Assembly: GCF_000765475.1 (NCBI RefSeq)
Contig: NZ_JRHO01000014.1
Location: 155,574 to 219,573 of the forward strand
Length of the DNA: 64,000 bases
Source: Methanococcoides methylutens
GTDB taxonomy: Archaea > Halobacteriota > Methanosarcinia > Methanosarcinales > Methanosarcinaceae
Reading direction: 5' to 3'
The notes beneath the pieces were generated by a model. The model was not told the DNA's origin. It saw only the letters and a program-made list of their open reading frames with translations, and ran no database searches. Positions within the stretch are counted from its first letter, which is position 1. Every line of letters starts with the position of its first letter. Below, in pieces: positions 28,054 to 37,203 of the stretch. A program made the translations under genes and the position numbers.

Positions 28054-28395
28054 TTAGCAGCTCACACATAAGGGACAGCCAAAGTGCTTGTAAATCTTTT
28101 CTTCGTATTCGCGAGTAGAGATATCAGGCCATTTATCCTCTGAAAAACCCGGTGCATTCTCCAGCGTGGAGCTAACAACATCCAGAATAAAACTGTGTTT
28201 TTCCCCTAATTTAAAAAGTCCCCAGGGAATACCAACGTATCCATCTCTACTTTTAAGCGACACAATGACATATGGAATACTATTTTGTTCCAGGTCTATC
28301 ATAAAGTCTACGAAATTCCCAATTTCTTTTCCTTCTGAATCCTTTATAGGATCTCTGGCTATGGTCTCTACAGATAACATCTTAGGTTTTGCCAT
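28054..28395 (-). CDS. PRC-barrel domain protein with C-terminal CxxC
   Basis: 113 residues from the ATG at 28395 (MAKPKMLSVETIARDP), preceded by GGGGGT. The segment IKDSEGKEIGNFVDFMID and the following strands match a PRC barrel, a small beta barrel found in photosystem H subunits and RNA/cell-division proteins. It ends in FGCPLCVSC, three cysteines that could bind metal or form disulfides. The open frame upstream of the ATG does not look conserved. Function unknown; it is divergent from the DUF59 gene. Confidence 0.75.
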   Translation of the reverse strand: MAKPKMLSVETIARDPIKDSEGKEIGNFVDFMIDLEQNSIPYVIVSLKSRDGYVGIPWGLFKLGEKHSFILDVVSSTLENAPGFSEDKWPDISTREYEEKIYKHFGCPLCVSC

Positions 28396-28510
28396 ACTCG
28401 AATTACCCCCGTAACAATTCTGCGGGCATTTATCATGCCCAGAATAATAATGTGAAATAAAACTATTTAGGTGTTGCCACAATATATAAAAAGATAAGGA
28501 GTGGTTGAAC

Positions 28511-28786
28511 ATGGTCACTAAAGAAGACGTAATTGAAGTTCTTAAGAAATGCTCTGATCCAGAGATTCCGATCAATATCATGGATCTTGGGCTGGTTTAC
28601 GGTGTAGATATTGAAGACGAGGAAGTCCATATCAAAATGACCCTGACAACGCCAGGCTGCCCGATGGGTGCAATGATCCTGGATAATGTTATACAGAAGG
28701 TTGAATCGATTGACGGTATAAAGAAGGCAGAAATCGAGTTGGTATGGGAACCTCCATGGACACCTGATCGGATATCAAAAAAGTGA
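28511..28786 (+). CDS. DUF59/MIP18 iron-sulfur assembly-type protein
   Basis: 91-residue member of the MIP18 (SufT/PaaD N-terminal) family with SDPEIPINIMDLGLVYGV and the conserved cysteine in TLTTPGCPMGAMI (Cys50). Such proteins assist iron-sulfur cluster transfer. The ATG at 28511 lies 9 nt after AGGAG, and I prefer it to the in-frame TTG two codons upstream. No suf genes adjoin it. Confidence 0.88.
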   Translation: MVTKEDVIEVLKKCSDPEIPINIMDLGLVYGVDIEDEEVHIKMTLTTPGCPMGAMILDNVIQKVESIDGIKKAEIELVWEPPWTPDRISKK

Positions 28787-28990
28787 AGAACTGCTGAGAA
28801 TGAAATAGTGAAATAATATGACTTAGTTGCTTTATGGTGTGATTTCCGACTTGTATCATTTTCTTGAAGCAACTGCTCCGCCGTCGAAGTTAATGTAAGC
28901 ACTTGATACCAGAAATTGATATTGCGATTCGGAATATGCCCTTATTTCAAACACTAATATATTCCTCTTCGATTACCCCGGATGAAAAGG

Positions 28991-28998
28991 TTTATATG
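28991..28998 (+). promoter_or_regulatory. TATA box of candidate small RNA 1
   Basis: TTTATATG is centred about 27 nt before the expected 5' end at roughly 29021. Confidence 0.5.
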
Positions 28999-29020
28999 TT
29001 TTTGTAATGTTTAGTCGGTT

Positions 29021-29102
29021 CAGCGAGTTCTTTAAGGGCTATACCCCCACCCCCCACAACTAACTTTTTTGCCCTTTTAGAACTCATTTTAACATCTTTT
29101 TT
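29021..29102 (+). ncRNA. Candidate small hairpin RNA 1
   Basis: Arms GAGTTCTTTAAGGGC (29025-29039) and GCCCTTTTAGAACTC (29071-29085) pair as 7 bp, a 2-nt U-U mismatch, then 6 bp, closing a C-rich loop that holds a T6 run. A T6 run at 29097-29102 could end the transcript. It shares its promoter geometry and its first 12 paired bases with candidate RNA 2 about 175 nt downstream. No open reading frame is evident. Function unknown. Confidence 0.5.
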
Positions 29103-29168
29103 CTTCATAATTTTGTGCCCTTATTCCAATCATTAACATATCAAATGTTATTTTTTTAAATGCTAAAA

Positions 29169-29176
29169 TATAAATA
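29169..29176 (+). promoter_or_regulatory. TATA box of candidate small RNA 2
   Basis: TATAAATA preceded by an A-rich BRE-like AAAA, centred about 25 nt before the expected 5' end at about 29198. Confidence 0.55.
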
Positions 29177-29197
29177 AACATACATACATTGATATTG

Positions 29198-29282
29198 CAG
29201 AGTTCTTTAAGAAACATTCCTCTTAATATACCACGCCTGGTGTACTATTCTTAAAGAGCTCGGTGGTAGTATCCTGTTTTTT
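29198..29282 (+). ncRNA. Candidate small hairpin RNA 2
   Basis: GAGTTCTTTAAGAA (29200-29213) pairs with TTCTTAAAGAGCTC (29248-29261) over 14 bp with one U-G wobble. Inside is a second stem, TATACCA/TGGTGTA around a CGCC loop (29227-29244). A single-stranded GGTGGTAGTATCC tail precedes a T6 run at 29277-29282. TATA box, stem start and terminator are correctly spaced for an independent RNA of about 85 nt. It repeats the GAGTTCTTTAAG of candidate RNA 1. Confidence 0.6.
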
Positions 29283-29412
29283 GTGACCGTTCTGATCAAG
29301 ACGTAACCATGCTACCAGTATGCTCGAAATTCATGGAGTGCTCAACCATAAAAGGCATATACCGCGATCAATGATAACTATTAAAGAATAAATAATGAAA
29401 GGAGTGAAATTT

Positions 29413-29775
29413 TTGAATTTTGGAGAATTAGTCAAAGGAAAGGACATTGAAGCAGAAAGCGCAATGAAGGAGAAACATGTACCTACGATCGAGATCCTTG
29501 AAGGTCATGGAGGAACAGATGCAGACCTTGTTCGAGTAATCGTAGGTAAAGAGACCGCACATCCAAACACCGTTGAACATCACATTGCATGGGTAGAGCT
29601 TTATGGCAAGAAAGATGGCGGCGAAGTCGTTAACCTCGGAAGAGTCAACTTCAGCCCGGGAAACACAAAACCTGACTGCTGGTTCAAGCTTGAGAACATT
29701 GGTGAATACAAGGGGTTCTGTGCTCTTGGGTATTGTAACATCCACGGCCTGTGGGAAAACTGTGTTGAGGTATGA
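29413..29775 (+). CDS. Superoxide reductase (desulfoferrodoxin, neelaredoxin type)
   Basis: Reduces superoxide to peroxide at a mononuclear iron. The 120-residue protein has all expected ligands: KEKHVP (His22), HPNTVEHH (His50, His56) and CNIHGLW (Cys108, His111). It lacks the N-terminal rubredoxin-like iron centre of two-iron desulfoferrodoxins. I place the start at TTG 29413, 8 nt after GGAG; the in-frame ATG at 29395 has no Shine-Dalgarno, and the GGAG would lie inside its coding sequence. Rubrerythrin at the right edge would remove the peroxide. Confidence 0.93.
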   Translation: MNFGELVKGKDIEAESAMKEKHVPTIEILEGHGGTDADLVRVIVGKETAHPNTVEHHIAWVELYGKKDGGEVVNLGRVNFSPGNTKPDCWFKLENIGEYKGFCALGYCNIHGLWENCVEV

Positions 29776-29829
29776 TCGGGTTTAATGCCTGATCAACGTT
29801 TTTTACTTCAATTTTCAGCTTCATTTAAT

Positions 29830-30504
29830 TTATTCAACTTTAAGCGCATTCACAGGACATTTTTGAACACACTTCATACAACTTATGCAAGCAGCATCCC
29901 TGACAACATCCTTTTTTGAAACATCGATCCACATCGGACACATCCTGTCACATATCCCGCATGAATTACAGATCGAGTGATCACGCCTGATCATCCTGAT
30001 CTTGACCAGATTTGTTAGTGAAGCTGCTGCACCTTCTTTACAGAAATACCTGCATGCAGCCCTGTCCACAAAAAAGGAAAGAAGTATCGAAACCGCCATG
30101 ATCAGTAGCAGACCATCTACCACCACAGATTCCATTATGGAATCATTAATGAACTGAAATTCATGCAGCAACAGCGCAGTCACCAGGAAAAGCAATACTA
30201 CATATCGGAAATATAAAAGCGAACCATGGAACCTTTTCGGGACCAAAGTGTTGTATCTTTTACCAAGGACCCTTTTCCCCATGGAACCGATGATGTTCTG
30301 GAACATGCCCCTTGGGCACATCCAGCCACAATAGACCGGACCGAATAGCAGAGCAATAGGAATTGACAGGAGAACAACATAGAATGTTGACTGCGAACCA
30401 AAATAGATGAAGATCGCAAGACCAATAAGCTGAAGGCTCAGCCTGACCCTCTCAACCTTTTCTGAATTCTGCAACCTTGATATGATGTTTCCTATGGGAC
30501 TCAA
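29830..30504 (-). CDS. NapH/MauN-type membrane ferredoxin
   Basis: 224 residues with about four to five hydrophobic helices, the VYCGWMCPRGMFQNI motif between the first ones, ACRYFCKEGA, and then a cytoplasmic domain with two [4Fe-4S] motifs, CNSCGICDRMCP and CISCMKCVQKCP. This is the NapH-like polyferredoxin design that passes electrons across or along the membrane. The start is TTG at 30504, with GGAG 8 nt upstream. The partner enzyme is not in the window. Convergent with superoxide reductase. Confidence 0.82.
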   Translation of the reverse strand: MSPIGNIISRLQNSEKVERVRLSLQLIGLAIFIYFGSQSTFYVVLLSIPIALLFGPVYCGWMCPRGMFQNIIGSMGKRVLGKRYNTLVPKRFHGSLLYFRYVVLLFLVTALLLHEFQFINDSIMESVVVDGLLLIMAVSILLSFFVDRAACRYFCKEGAAASLTNLVKIRMIRRDHSICNSCGICDRMCPMWIDVSKKDVVRDAACISCMKCVQKCPVNALKVE

Positions 30505-30616
30505 TAGTATTGCTCCGGGAGATCGTTAGGGATGTGTCGAACAATTACGAAAAAAACGCCTATTAAATATATAGTTTATTAAAGAAGCAAGCAAATGTAG
30601 GACAGGGGTAATTGAA

Positions 30617-31177
30617 ATGCGTACATTTACGAATATCGTTACATTAGCTGCAATAATACTGATCATAGCAATATCGGGGTGTACAACCATAGATACTGAA
30701 CCTGAGCTGATCCCGGATATAATTGAGAACGACAAGGAGAATACATTCACGATCTCTACCAACTCCTTTGAGAACAACGGAGAGATCCCCTCACGCTACA
30801 CCTGCGAAGGGGATAATATTAATCCGGAGCTCATTCCCGGCATCCTGCCTGAAGATGCCAAAAGCCTTGTGCTGATAGTTGATGATCCCGATGCTCCGAG
30901 AGGGACATTCACTCACTGGATAATATGGAACATTGAACCGGGGTCGATCATCAACGAGGACACAATTCCAGGAGTACAGGGACTTAACGACTTTAAGACC
31001 AAGGAATATGCCGGACCATGCCCGCCTTCAGGAACACACAGGTACTTTTTCAGGATCTATGCACTTGACACCATGCTTGATCTGGAATCAGGTTCCACAA
31101 GACCAATTCTGGAACAAGCAATGCAGGACCATATCATTGCAGAAGCTGAGCTAATGGGAACTTACTCCAGAGAATAA
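30617..31177 (+). CDS. PEBP-family (YbhB/YbcL) lipoprotein
   Basis: 186-residue protein with an N-terminal lipoprotein signal (lipobox ISGC near residue 20) followed by a phosphatidylethanolamine-binding-protein fold. The two ligand-pocket motifs are clear: VDDPDAPRGTFTHWIIWNI and GPCPPSGTHRYFFRIYAL. Role in archaea is unknown. GGGGTAATTGAA precedes the ATG. No operon partner. Confidence 0.88.
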   Translation: MRTFTNIVTLAAIILIIAISGCTTIDTEPELIPDIIENDKENTFTISTNSFENNGEIPSRYTCEGDNINPELIPGILPEDAKSLVLIVDDPDAPRGTFTHWIIWNIEPGSIINEDTIPGVQGLNDFKTKEYAGPCPPSGTHRYFFRIYALDTMLDLESGSTRPILEQAMQDHIIAEAELMGTYSRE

Positions 31178-31236
31178 AGAGAACGAGGAAAAAGAATAGA
31201 AAGAGAAGAAAGAGCAAAAACAATACGAAGACGTGT

Positions 31237-31599
31237 TTATTCCAGCAGTTCAGTATCCTCATGGGAATAAGCCGGGGAGCAGCAACACAAGATCTTCATA
31301 TCCTCAGCCCCGTTATTTTCGATCTTATGAGCAACACCCGGATCTATCAGAATGGTGTCACCGGCGCTCACTCCAAACACCTCATTTCCCAGTGTCATGA
31401 GACCGCTTCCAATTGTTATATGGTAGATCTCCTCAGATTCGTGGTGTCGGTGTTCAAGCGTCTTGCATCCCACAGGAACGGTTGCCTCTGCAAGACTCTG
31501 CTTTTGGCTGCCACCGACATTTGGATGCATCAATTCACGTATTGTCGAGCCATCCTTTGTGGTGAATGGGTCGACCTGTGAATACTCAGTTCTCTTCAT
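31237..31599 (-). CDS. Small cupin-domain protein
   Basis: 120-residue single cupin. Metal ligands of the first motif are His50, His52 and Glu57 (LEHRHHESEEIY) and the second motif contributes His91 (DPGVAHKIEN). The start codon overlaps the last 14 nt of cooC, so the two are translationally linked. It is a plausible metal-binding or sensory partner of CooC, but that is inference from gene order only. Confidence 0.82.
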   Translation of the reverse strand: MKRTEYSQVDPFTTKDGSTIRELMHPNVGGSQKQSLAEATVPVGCKTLEHRHHESEEIYHITIGSGLMTLGNEVFGVSAGDTILIDPGVAHKIENNGAEDMKILCCCSPAYSHEDTELLE

Positions 31600-32362
31600 C
31601 CTTGCTGAAGTTTGCGATCATTTCAAGCATCTTTTCCTTAATTTCCACAAAGGAAGCAATGCTCTCGCTGCCTGCATCAATTGGGGACTTGCCTTCAAAA
31701 TCAGCATTCATGAGGTCAGGGGAGAATGGGATCTCGCCAAGGACAGGAATTCCAAGCTCAGCAAGTTTTGGCTTGACATCAGCAGAGGTTCCTTTGTTTA
31801 CAACCGCAGCAAGGTTCTTCACACCGATACCTCCTGCAAGTTCCTTGATCCTTCCGGCAGTCTCAATGGACCGCATACCGGGCTCCACCACGATGATCAT
31901 GAGATCGATACCACGTGTCGTTCCGCGACCAAGGTGCTCTATACCGGCTTCCATGTCCATGATCAGTGCACTGCTGTCCTTCAATACAACATGGCGAAGC
32001 AGTGCTCTCAAAAATGCAGATGCAGGACACATGCAACCGCTTCCCCCACGTTCTACTGTACCCATTACCAGCATCCTGACGCCATCGGGACCGATTACGC
32101 CGAACTTGTCCACAATATCGTCCACTTTTGGATTGTACTTGAACATGCCACCAACCTCACCGGCACGCTCATCGATCATCTCCTTGTACTCCGTGAGCGG
32201 ACGTGGTGGTTCAGCTATACCCAGTGAAGATGCAAGGTTCATATCCGAATCAGCATCAATGGCAAGTACCTCGTAACCGTCCCTGGCAAGCAGCCTTGCC
32301 AGAGTTCCGGACAGAGTGGTCTTGCCAACACCCCCTTTACCTGTAACTGCGATTTTTACCAT
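31586..32362 (-). CDS. cooC: CooC-type carbon monoxide dehydrogenase maturation ATPase
   Basis: MinD/NifH-fold ATPase of 258 residues with deviant Walker A GKGGVGKTT (8-16) and a CMC motif (Cys110, Cys112), the dimer-interface cysteines that bind Ni or zinc in CooC. In the CO dehydrogenase system it drives nickel insertion into the C-cluster. No CODH genes are in the window; methanogens that use the acetyl-CoA pathway have them elsewhere. Overlaps the cupin gene downstream. Confidence 0.87.
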   Translation of the reverse strand: MVKIAVTGKGGVGKTTLSGTLARLLARDGYEVLAIDADSDMNLASSLGIAEPPRPLTEYKEMIDERAGEVGGMFKYNPKVDDIVDKFGVIGPDGVRMLVMGTVERGGSGCMCPASAFLRALLRHVVLKDSSALIMDMEAGIEHLGRGTTRGIDLMIIVVEPGMRSIETAGRIKELAGGIGVKNLAAVVNKGTSADVKPKLAELGIPVLGEIPFSPDLMNADFEGKSPIDAGSESIASFVEIKEKMLEMIANFSKDEEN

Positions 32363-32540
32363 TAATAAAACCTCATTGATATTCTATAATGTTAATGTGT
32401 ATCGTCTTTTTATCTTGATTTTTGTTTGTTTGTCGTCTGTATATCGTATAAATTACATATGTGATATAATTATTTAAGCAGGTCTGAAAGTTCAACATAA
32501 CTATATATGTCACGTCAAAGATATTGTTGGAAAGATTGCC

Positions 32541-33410
32541 ATGGATGAACGTTCGAAGAAGATACAGAAGATACTGGTAATTATATTGGTCCTGAATCTG
32601 ATAGTAGCTTTTGCAAAGATAATCTATGGCACATTCACTGACACGCTCAGCATGAAATCCGATGGTTACCATTCCCTTTTTGACGGGATATCGAACATCG
32701 TCGGAATCGTTGCTATCTTTGTTGCAGCAAAACCTCCTGACAGGACACATCCTTACGGACACCAGAAGTTCGAAACCCTTGCGTCTATCGTCATTGCAGT
32801 GCTGATAATCTTCGTCGGGTTCGAGATAATCCATAATTCCATATCAAGGTTCACATCAGACATACAACCCACCGTAACCGGCCTGAGCTTTATTGTCATG
32901 ATAAGCACAATGGCTGTTAACCTGATGGTAACCGAATATGAAAGGAGAAAAGGCGAATCACTTAACAGCGAGATCCTGCTGGCCGATTCCATTCATACCA
33001 GAAGTGACATATTCGTTTCACTATCAGTACTCGTAGCACTTGTAGCAATAGAAGCAGGCTATCCAATAATCGACCCACTTATATCACTGATAATAGCAGC
33101 CGTTATCGTCAGGGCCGGTATCAAAATAATAATGACAAGTTCCAATACATTATGTGACGCAGCCCAGCTTGAAGAAGAAGTGATCTGTTCACTTGCCTAT
33201 GAGATAGACGGAGTTCGTGATTGCCACAAGATCAGGACCAGAGGATGTAAAGGCGACATACATATCGACCTTCACATCATGGTATTGCCTGAAATGACCG
33301 TTTCCGAAGCTCATGCGATCTCACATCGGGTTATGGACTATCTTAAAGAAGAACTGGAAGGTGTAACCGAAGTATTGGTTCACATCGACCCATTTAAGGA
33401 AAAAAAATAA
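32541..33410 (+). CDS. Cation diffusion facilitator family transporter
   Basis: 289-residue metal/proton antiporter with about six transmembrane helices and a cytoplasmic C-terminal domain. Metal-site motifs are DGYHSLFD (helix 2; Asp41, His44, Asp48) and DSIHTRSD (helix 5). The cytoplasmic domain begins around residue 205 and has a VRDCHKIRTRG block. Substrate is likely zinc, iron or manganese. aroC begins 11 nt downstream, so they may share a transcript. Confidence 0.92.
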   Translation: MDERSKKIQKILVIILVLNLIVAFAKIIYGTFTDTLSMKSDGYHSLFDGISNIVGIVAIFVAAKPPDRTHPYGHQKFETLASIVIAVLIIFVGFEIIHNSISRFTSDIQPTVTGLSFIVMISTMAVNLMVTEYERRKGESLNSEILLADSIHTRSDIFVSLSVLVALVAIEAGYPIIDPLISLIIAAVIVRAGIKIIMTSSNTLCDAAQLEEEVICSLAYEIDGVRDCHKIRTRGCKGDIHIDLHIMVLPEMTVSEAHAISHRVMDYLKEELEGVTEVLVHIDPFKEKK

Positions 33411-33421
33411 AATAGCATCAA

Positions 33422-34534
33422 ATGGAATTGATCAACATGCCTGGAAATACCTTTGGACACTCGTTCAGGATCACAACCTGGGGAGAATCACATGGAAAAG
33501 CATTGGGAGTCGTTGTAGACGGAGTTCCCGCAGGACTTCCCCTTGAGCCGCAGATGATCCAGAAAGAACTGGACAGGCGACGCCCCGGACAGAGTCAGGT
33601 ATCCACCCCGCGCTCCGAAGCAGACAGCGTCGAGATACTTTCAGGAATTTTCGAAGGCAAGACTACCGGCACACCAATTTCCATGATGGTGTGGAACAAG
33701 GATGCAAGATCAAGTTCTTACGACAATATCAAAGACCTTGCAAGGCCGGGACATGCCGATTACCCATACATGAAAAAGTACGGCATTCGCGACTACCGTG
33801 GTGGCGGACGTTCATCGGCCCGTGAGACCATTGGCAGGGTAGCCGCCGGTGCTATCGCAAAACAAATACTTGCAAAATACGGGATAGAAATCATTGCCCA
33901 CGTCATATCACTTGGCACAGTATGTGCAAGACCAATGCCTCTGGATGTTATCAGAGAAGACCTGGAAAAGACACCTGTCAGGTGTGCAGACATGGAAGCT
34001 GCAGCGAAGATGCTAAAAGAGGTCGAAGAAGCAAGGGAAGAACATGACAGCATCGGAGGTGTCGTAGAGATCATTGCAACCGGAGTTCCCGCAGGCATTG
34101 GAGAACCTGTCTTTGACAAGCTAGATGCCGATATCGCAAAAGCCATGATGAGCATCGGTGCGGTCAAAGCTGTTGAGATAGGTGCAGGCTATGAAGCCTC
34201 ACAGATGAAAGGTAGCCAGATGAATGATCCTTTTGTCATGGAAGATGCAATGGTAGAGACCAAGACCAACAATGCAGGCGGAATCCTCGGTGGATTGTCC
34301 ACGGGAATGCCAATTGTCTGTCGCACCAGTGTCAAACCAACACCATCCATTTCACAACCGCAGCAAACTGTGGACATGAAAGAGATGAAGGATACTGAAA
34401 TCAACATCCAGGGTCGCCACGATCCGACAATCCCGCCAAGAATGGTACCTGTTGCAGAAGCCATGATGGCACTGGTTATTGTTGACCACATGATAAGAAG
34501 TGGTCACATACATCCGAATTCGATGTTGAAGTGA
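33422..34534 (+). CDS. aroC: Chorismate synthase
   Basis: Last common enzyme of aromatic amino acid synthesis; FMNH2-dependent. The 370-residue protein has all three signatures: [18 protein letters not shown], the [25 protein letters not shown] area (here [10 protein letters not shown]), and the late [17 protein letters not shown]. Two ATGs (33422, 33437) are possible; [20 protein letters not shown] from the second is the usual N-terminus, and neither has a strong Shine-Dalgarno. Confidence 0.96.
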   Translation: MELINMPGNTFGHSFRITTWGESHGKALGVVVDGVPAGLPLEPQMIQKELDRRRPGQSQVSTPRSEADSVEILSGIFEGKTTGTPISMMVWNKDARSSSYDNIKDLARPGHADYPYMKKYGIRDYRGGGRSSARETIGRVAAGAIAKQILAKYGIEIIAHVISLGTVCARPMPLDVIREDLEKTPVRCADMEAAAKMLKEVEEAREEHDSIGGVVEIIATGVPAGIGEPVFDKLDADIAKAMMSIGAVKAVEIGAGYEASQMKGSQMNDPFVMEDAMVETKTNNAGGILGGLSTGMPIVCRTSVKPTPSISQPQQTVDMKEMKDTEINIQGRHDPTIPPRMVPVAEAMMALVIVDHMIRSGHIHPNSMLK

Positions 34535-34665
34535 TCAAGATCGAATTTCAGCAAAAAGTAAAACGCAAGTGTTCAAACATTAAATTGATCAAACAATCAT
34601 AAACTGATCATCAAACGATCAATACGCCAACCAAACCTGCGGTTGATCCAAATTTATAAACAACT

Positions 34666-34702
34666 AAAAAAAAAGAAATGATGCCACCGACTTCGGCGGC
34701 AT
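34666..34702 (-). terminator. Hairpin terminator after dapL
   Basis: On the minus strand ATGCCGCC and GGTGGCAT pair (8 bp, one G-U) around GAAGTC, followed by a long T run. It lies some 30 nt beyond the dapL stop. Confidence 0.75.
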
Positions 34703-34732
34703 TACTAATTTTCAGATAACTTTGATCTGACC

Positions 34733-35890
34733 TTAAATGGTCAGTTTTTCCATTCTTCCAACAGCTTCTTCGAGGCGGTCAGCGGACTGCGTAAGAGCAA
34801 ATCTCACATAGCCTTCTCCGTATTCACCAAAGCCGACACCAGGTGTTGCTACAATTCCTGCTTCCTCGAGCAAGAGCTTAGAGAATCCGATGGAGTCATA
34901 ACCATCAGGTACTGGTACCCACATGTAGAATGTTGCCTTTGGTGCCTTTGCATCAAGACCAATGCCCCTTAAGCCTTTAAGAAGCACATCTCGCCTCTCC
35001 TCATACATAGTGTTCATATCTGCAACACACTGCTGTGAGCTTGAGAGTGCTGTGATACCTGCCCTCTGAATAGCATCGAATGCACCGGAATCGATGTTGG
35101 ACTTAGCCTTTCCGAATCCTGTGATGAGGTCCTTGTTACCAACAGCGAATGCAAGTCTCCAGCCAGTCATGTTGTAGGTCTTGGACATGGAATAAAGTTC
35201 CATTCCGACATCCATTGCACCATCTACGCTAAGGAAGCTTGGTGCCTTGTAGTCATCATAGACCATCTCAGAGTAAGCATTGTCGTGAACTACAACAACA
35301 TCGTTCTCTTTAGCGAACTCCACGACCTCTTCAAAGAACTTGACATCAGCAGTTGCAGATGTTGGGTTGTTAGGATAGTTCAGGAACATGAGCTTAGCCC
35401 TTGCAAGTTTGTCCTTAGGAATTGCCTCAAGGTCAGGAAGGAAACCATTCTCCTCAAGGAGAGGCATGATGTGTGCTTCACCGCCTGCGAACTGTGTTCC
35501 GATCTTGTAAACAGGGTATGCAGGATCAGGGACAAGTGCCACATCACCAGGGTTGATGAATGCAAGAGGAATGTGTGCAACACCTTCCTTTGAACCTATA
35601 AGTGTGAGGGTCTCTGTTGCAGCATCAAGCTCAAGGCCGCGGGATTCCTTACACCAGTCTGCTACTGCTTCCCTGAACTCCATCATACCGGTGTATGAAG
35701 GATATCTGTGGGTTGCAGGATCTTTTACTGCATCACACATTGAATCGACAATGTGGGATGGGGTTGGCTGGTCAGGGTCGCCCACTCCGAGGTCGATAAC
35801 ATCGACACCTTTTGCCTTCTGGGCTGCCTTTGCTTCATCGATAGTTGCAAATAAATAAGGAGGTAGTGCATTGATTCTGTCTGCGTACAT
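34733..35890 (-). CDS. dapL: LL-diaminopimelate aminotransferase
   Basis: Fold-type I PLP aminotransferase of 385 residues. N-terminal [33 protein letters not shown], and the PLP-lysine region [16 protein letters not shown] are as in the DapL group of methanogens, which makes LL-diaminopimelate from tetrahydrodipicolinate for lysine synthesis. A broader aspartate aminotransferase role cannot be excluded by sequence. AGGTGAACAT precedes the ATG. Monocistronic with a clear terminator. Confidence 0.9.
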   Translation of the reverse strand: MYADRINALPPYLFATIDEAKAAQKAKGVDVIDLGVGDPDQPTPSHIVDSMCDAVKDPATHRYPSYTGMMEFREAVADWCKESRGLELDAATETLTLIGSKEGVAHIPLAFINPGDVALVPDPAYPVYKIGTQFAGGEAHIMPLLEENGFLPDLEAIPKDKLARAKLMFLNYPNNPTSATADVKFFEEVVEFAKENDVVVVHDNAYSEMVYDDYKAPSFLSVDGAMDVGMELYSMSKTYNMTGWRLAFAVGNKDLITGFGKAKSNIDSGAFDAIQRAGITALSSSQQCVADMNTMYEERRDVLLKGLRGIGLDAKAPKATFYMWVPVPDGYDSIGFSKLLLEEAGIVATPGVGFGEYGEGYVRFALTQSADRLEEAVGRMEKLTI

Positions 35891-35994
35891 ATGTTCACCT
35901 TGGTTTAAATTAAAATGATCTCTTAGGTATTGTAGCGCTTCTATTGCTACAAACCTATTTAAAAATCATGGGTGACCGGAAAATAGGGCCACCT

Positions 35995-36843
35995 TCATTC
36001 ATCATCCTTTTCCACAGTGTGCAACTCATCCCCTTTATCGCGTAAAAGGTCCACATCCATAAACTCAGCTGATTCCGGAAGTGACAGTTCAAACCCTGCG
36101 GTCTGGTCGATATAGACAGTGCCATTAAGAATAGTATAATCAAGCACATGCCCACCTTTTTCCCGGTCCGTGTCAATGAAATGGAAATGGTAACCCGGCA
36201 CATTTATGCCTTCAACATAGTAAGGCAGCCAGAAGCCTACAATGCTACCCTCAACATTCTCAAGCTCGAATACAGCTTGTTCTACAGCGATCACATCGAC
36301 CAGCAGAGGATATGGCTCTTCCTGGGCAGGAACACTGCGTACTTTCATATGCTCAAACGTGCCATCAATTCGGATGGCATACATCAGGTTCTTTGAAGGA
36401 AGTGATTCCCCTACCAATAAAGCAACTTCAGAAGAGTTCGAGGGACCATTCAATACGATGGCCTCATCCGTCTCAAAATAAGTTACAGCTGCAAAGGGCG
36501 TAGTGACGGAATCATCTACAGAATAGGCATAGCCATCAGTCTTCATCTGGTAGACCTCACCATCAATAACGATCATCTCTCCATCTAAAGCGTCGAATGT
36601 TCCAAGACCAAGGTCCCCTTGTTCTTTCAGTTCACCCATACTCAACTGCCCATCATATAAACCTTCAAGCAAGGCATCAATAGTTGATACCTGATAAAGA
36701 ATATCATTCTGCAATTCACTTTGGTTAATATTCGAAGTATCTGGAGTATCCGATGTAGCAGGAGTATCATCAACACAGCCGGATAAAGCTAACATTCCGG
36801 ATACAAGCAATAAACAAATAAATAATTGAAATGGCTTTTTCAT
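35995..36843 (-). CDS. budA: Alpha-acetolactate decarboxylase, exported lipoprotein
   Basis: Converts acetolactate to acetoin. The 282-residue protein has an N-terminal lipoprotein signal (lipobox LSGC near 20-23) and a Thr/Asp-rich linker, then the enzyme domain starting near YQVSTIDALLEGLYDG. Zinc ligands are in PGYHFHFI (two His) and GGHVLDY (one His). Export of such an enzyme is surprising, since acetolactate is normally a cytosolic intermediate. It is divergent from the zinc-type ABC importer across a 360-bp spacer. Confidence 0.88.
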   Translation of the reverse strand: MKKPFQLFICLLLVSGMLALSGCVDDTPATSDTPDTSNINQSELQNDILYQVSTIDALLEGLYDGQLSMGELKEQGDLGLGTFDALDGEMIVIDGEVYQMKTDGYAYSVDDSVTTPFAAVTYFETDEAIVLNGPSNSSEVALLVGESLPSKNLMYAIRIDGTFEHMKVRSVPAQEEPYPLLVDVIAVEQAVFELENVEGSIVGFWLPYYVEGINVPGYHFHFIDTDREKGGHVLDYTILNGTVYIDQTAGFELSLPESAEFMDVDLLRDKGDELHTVEKDDE

Positions 36844-37203
36844 ATTTTTACCTCATTGAATATAACATAATTAATATGTTTACAAATAATTGATTAAATC
36901 GTAATAGTTGTTTTGGTCTTGAAGCCTGGATAATGAACGTGAAACATATGAAAGTGCATCACAAAATAACTTCTGATCCTAAGAAATGGATTTACAATAT
37001 CAAAAACAATTGTAGAGACAAAAGTTGGAGTGTGGCAAACTTATTTGATCACAAATACAATCTGATCAGTGGAAATGCGTAATATATATAAAGAATATGC
37101 ATTCATTACTAAATTGAAAAGATCTAAAACTACTTGTTTGGCATAGCACCAAACTATATAACACAGAAAAAAGACGAAACGACCCCCACTTCAAGAGGAT
37201 AGC
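36844..37203. other. Divergent spacer between budA and znuA
   Basis: AT-rich, with no reading frame of note. For znuA there are two TATA-like elements, ATATATATAAAG (37082-37093) and ACTATATAA (37152-37160), and a GAGGAT Shine-Dalgarno just before the ATG. For budA a GAGGT precedes the ATG. I see no clear palindromic metal-repressor operator. Confidence 0.45.

Noticed and set aside
31463-32276. Long plus-strand open frames opposite cooC and the cupin
   Set aside because: Shadow frames without start signals; the minus-strand proteins carry clear family motifs.
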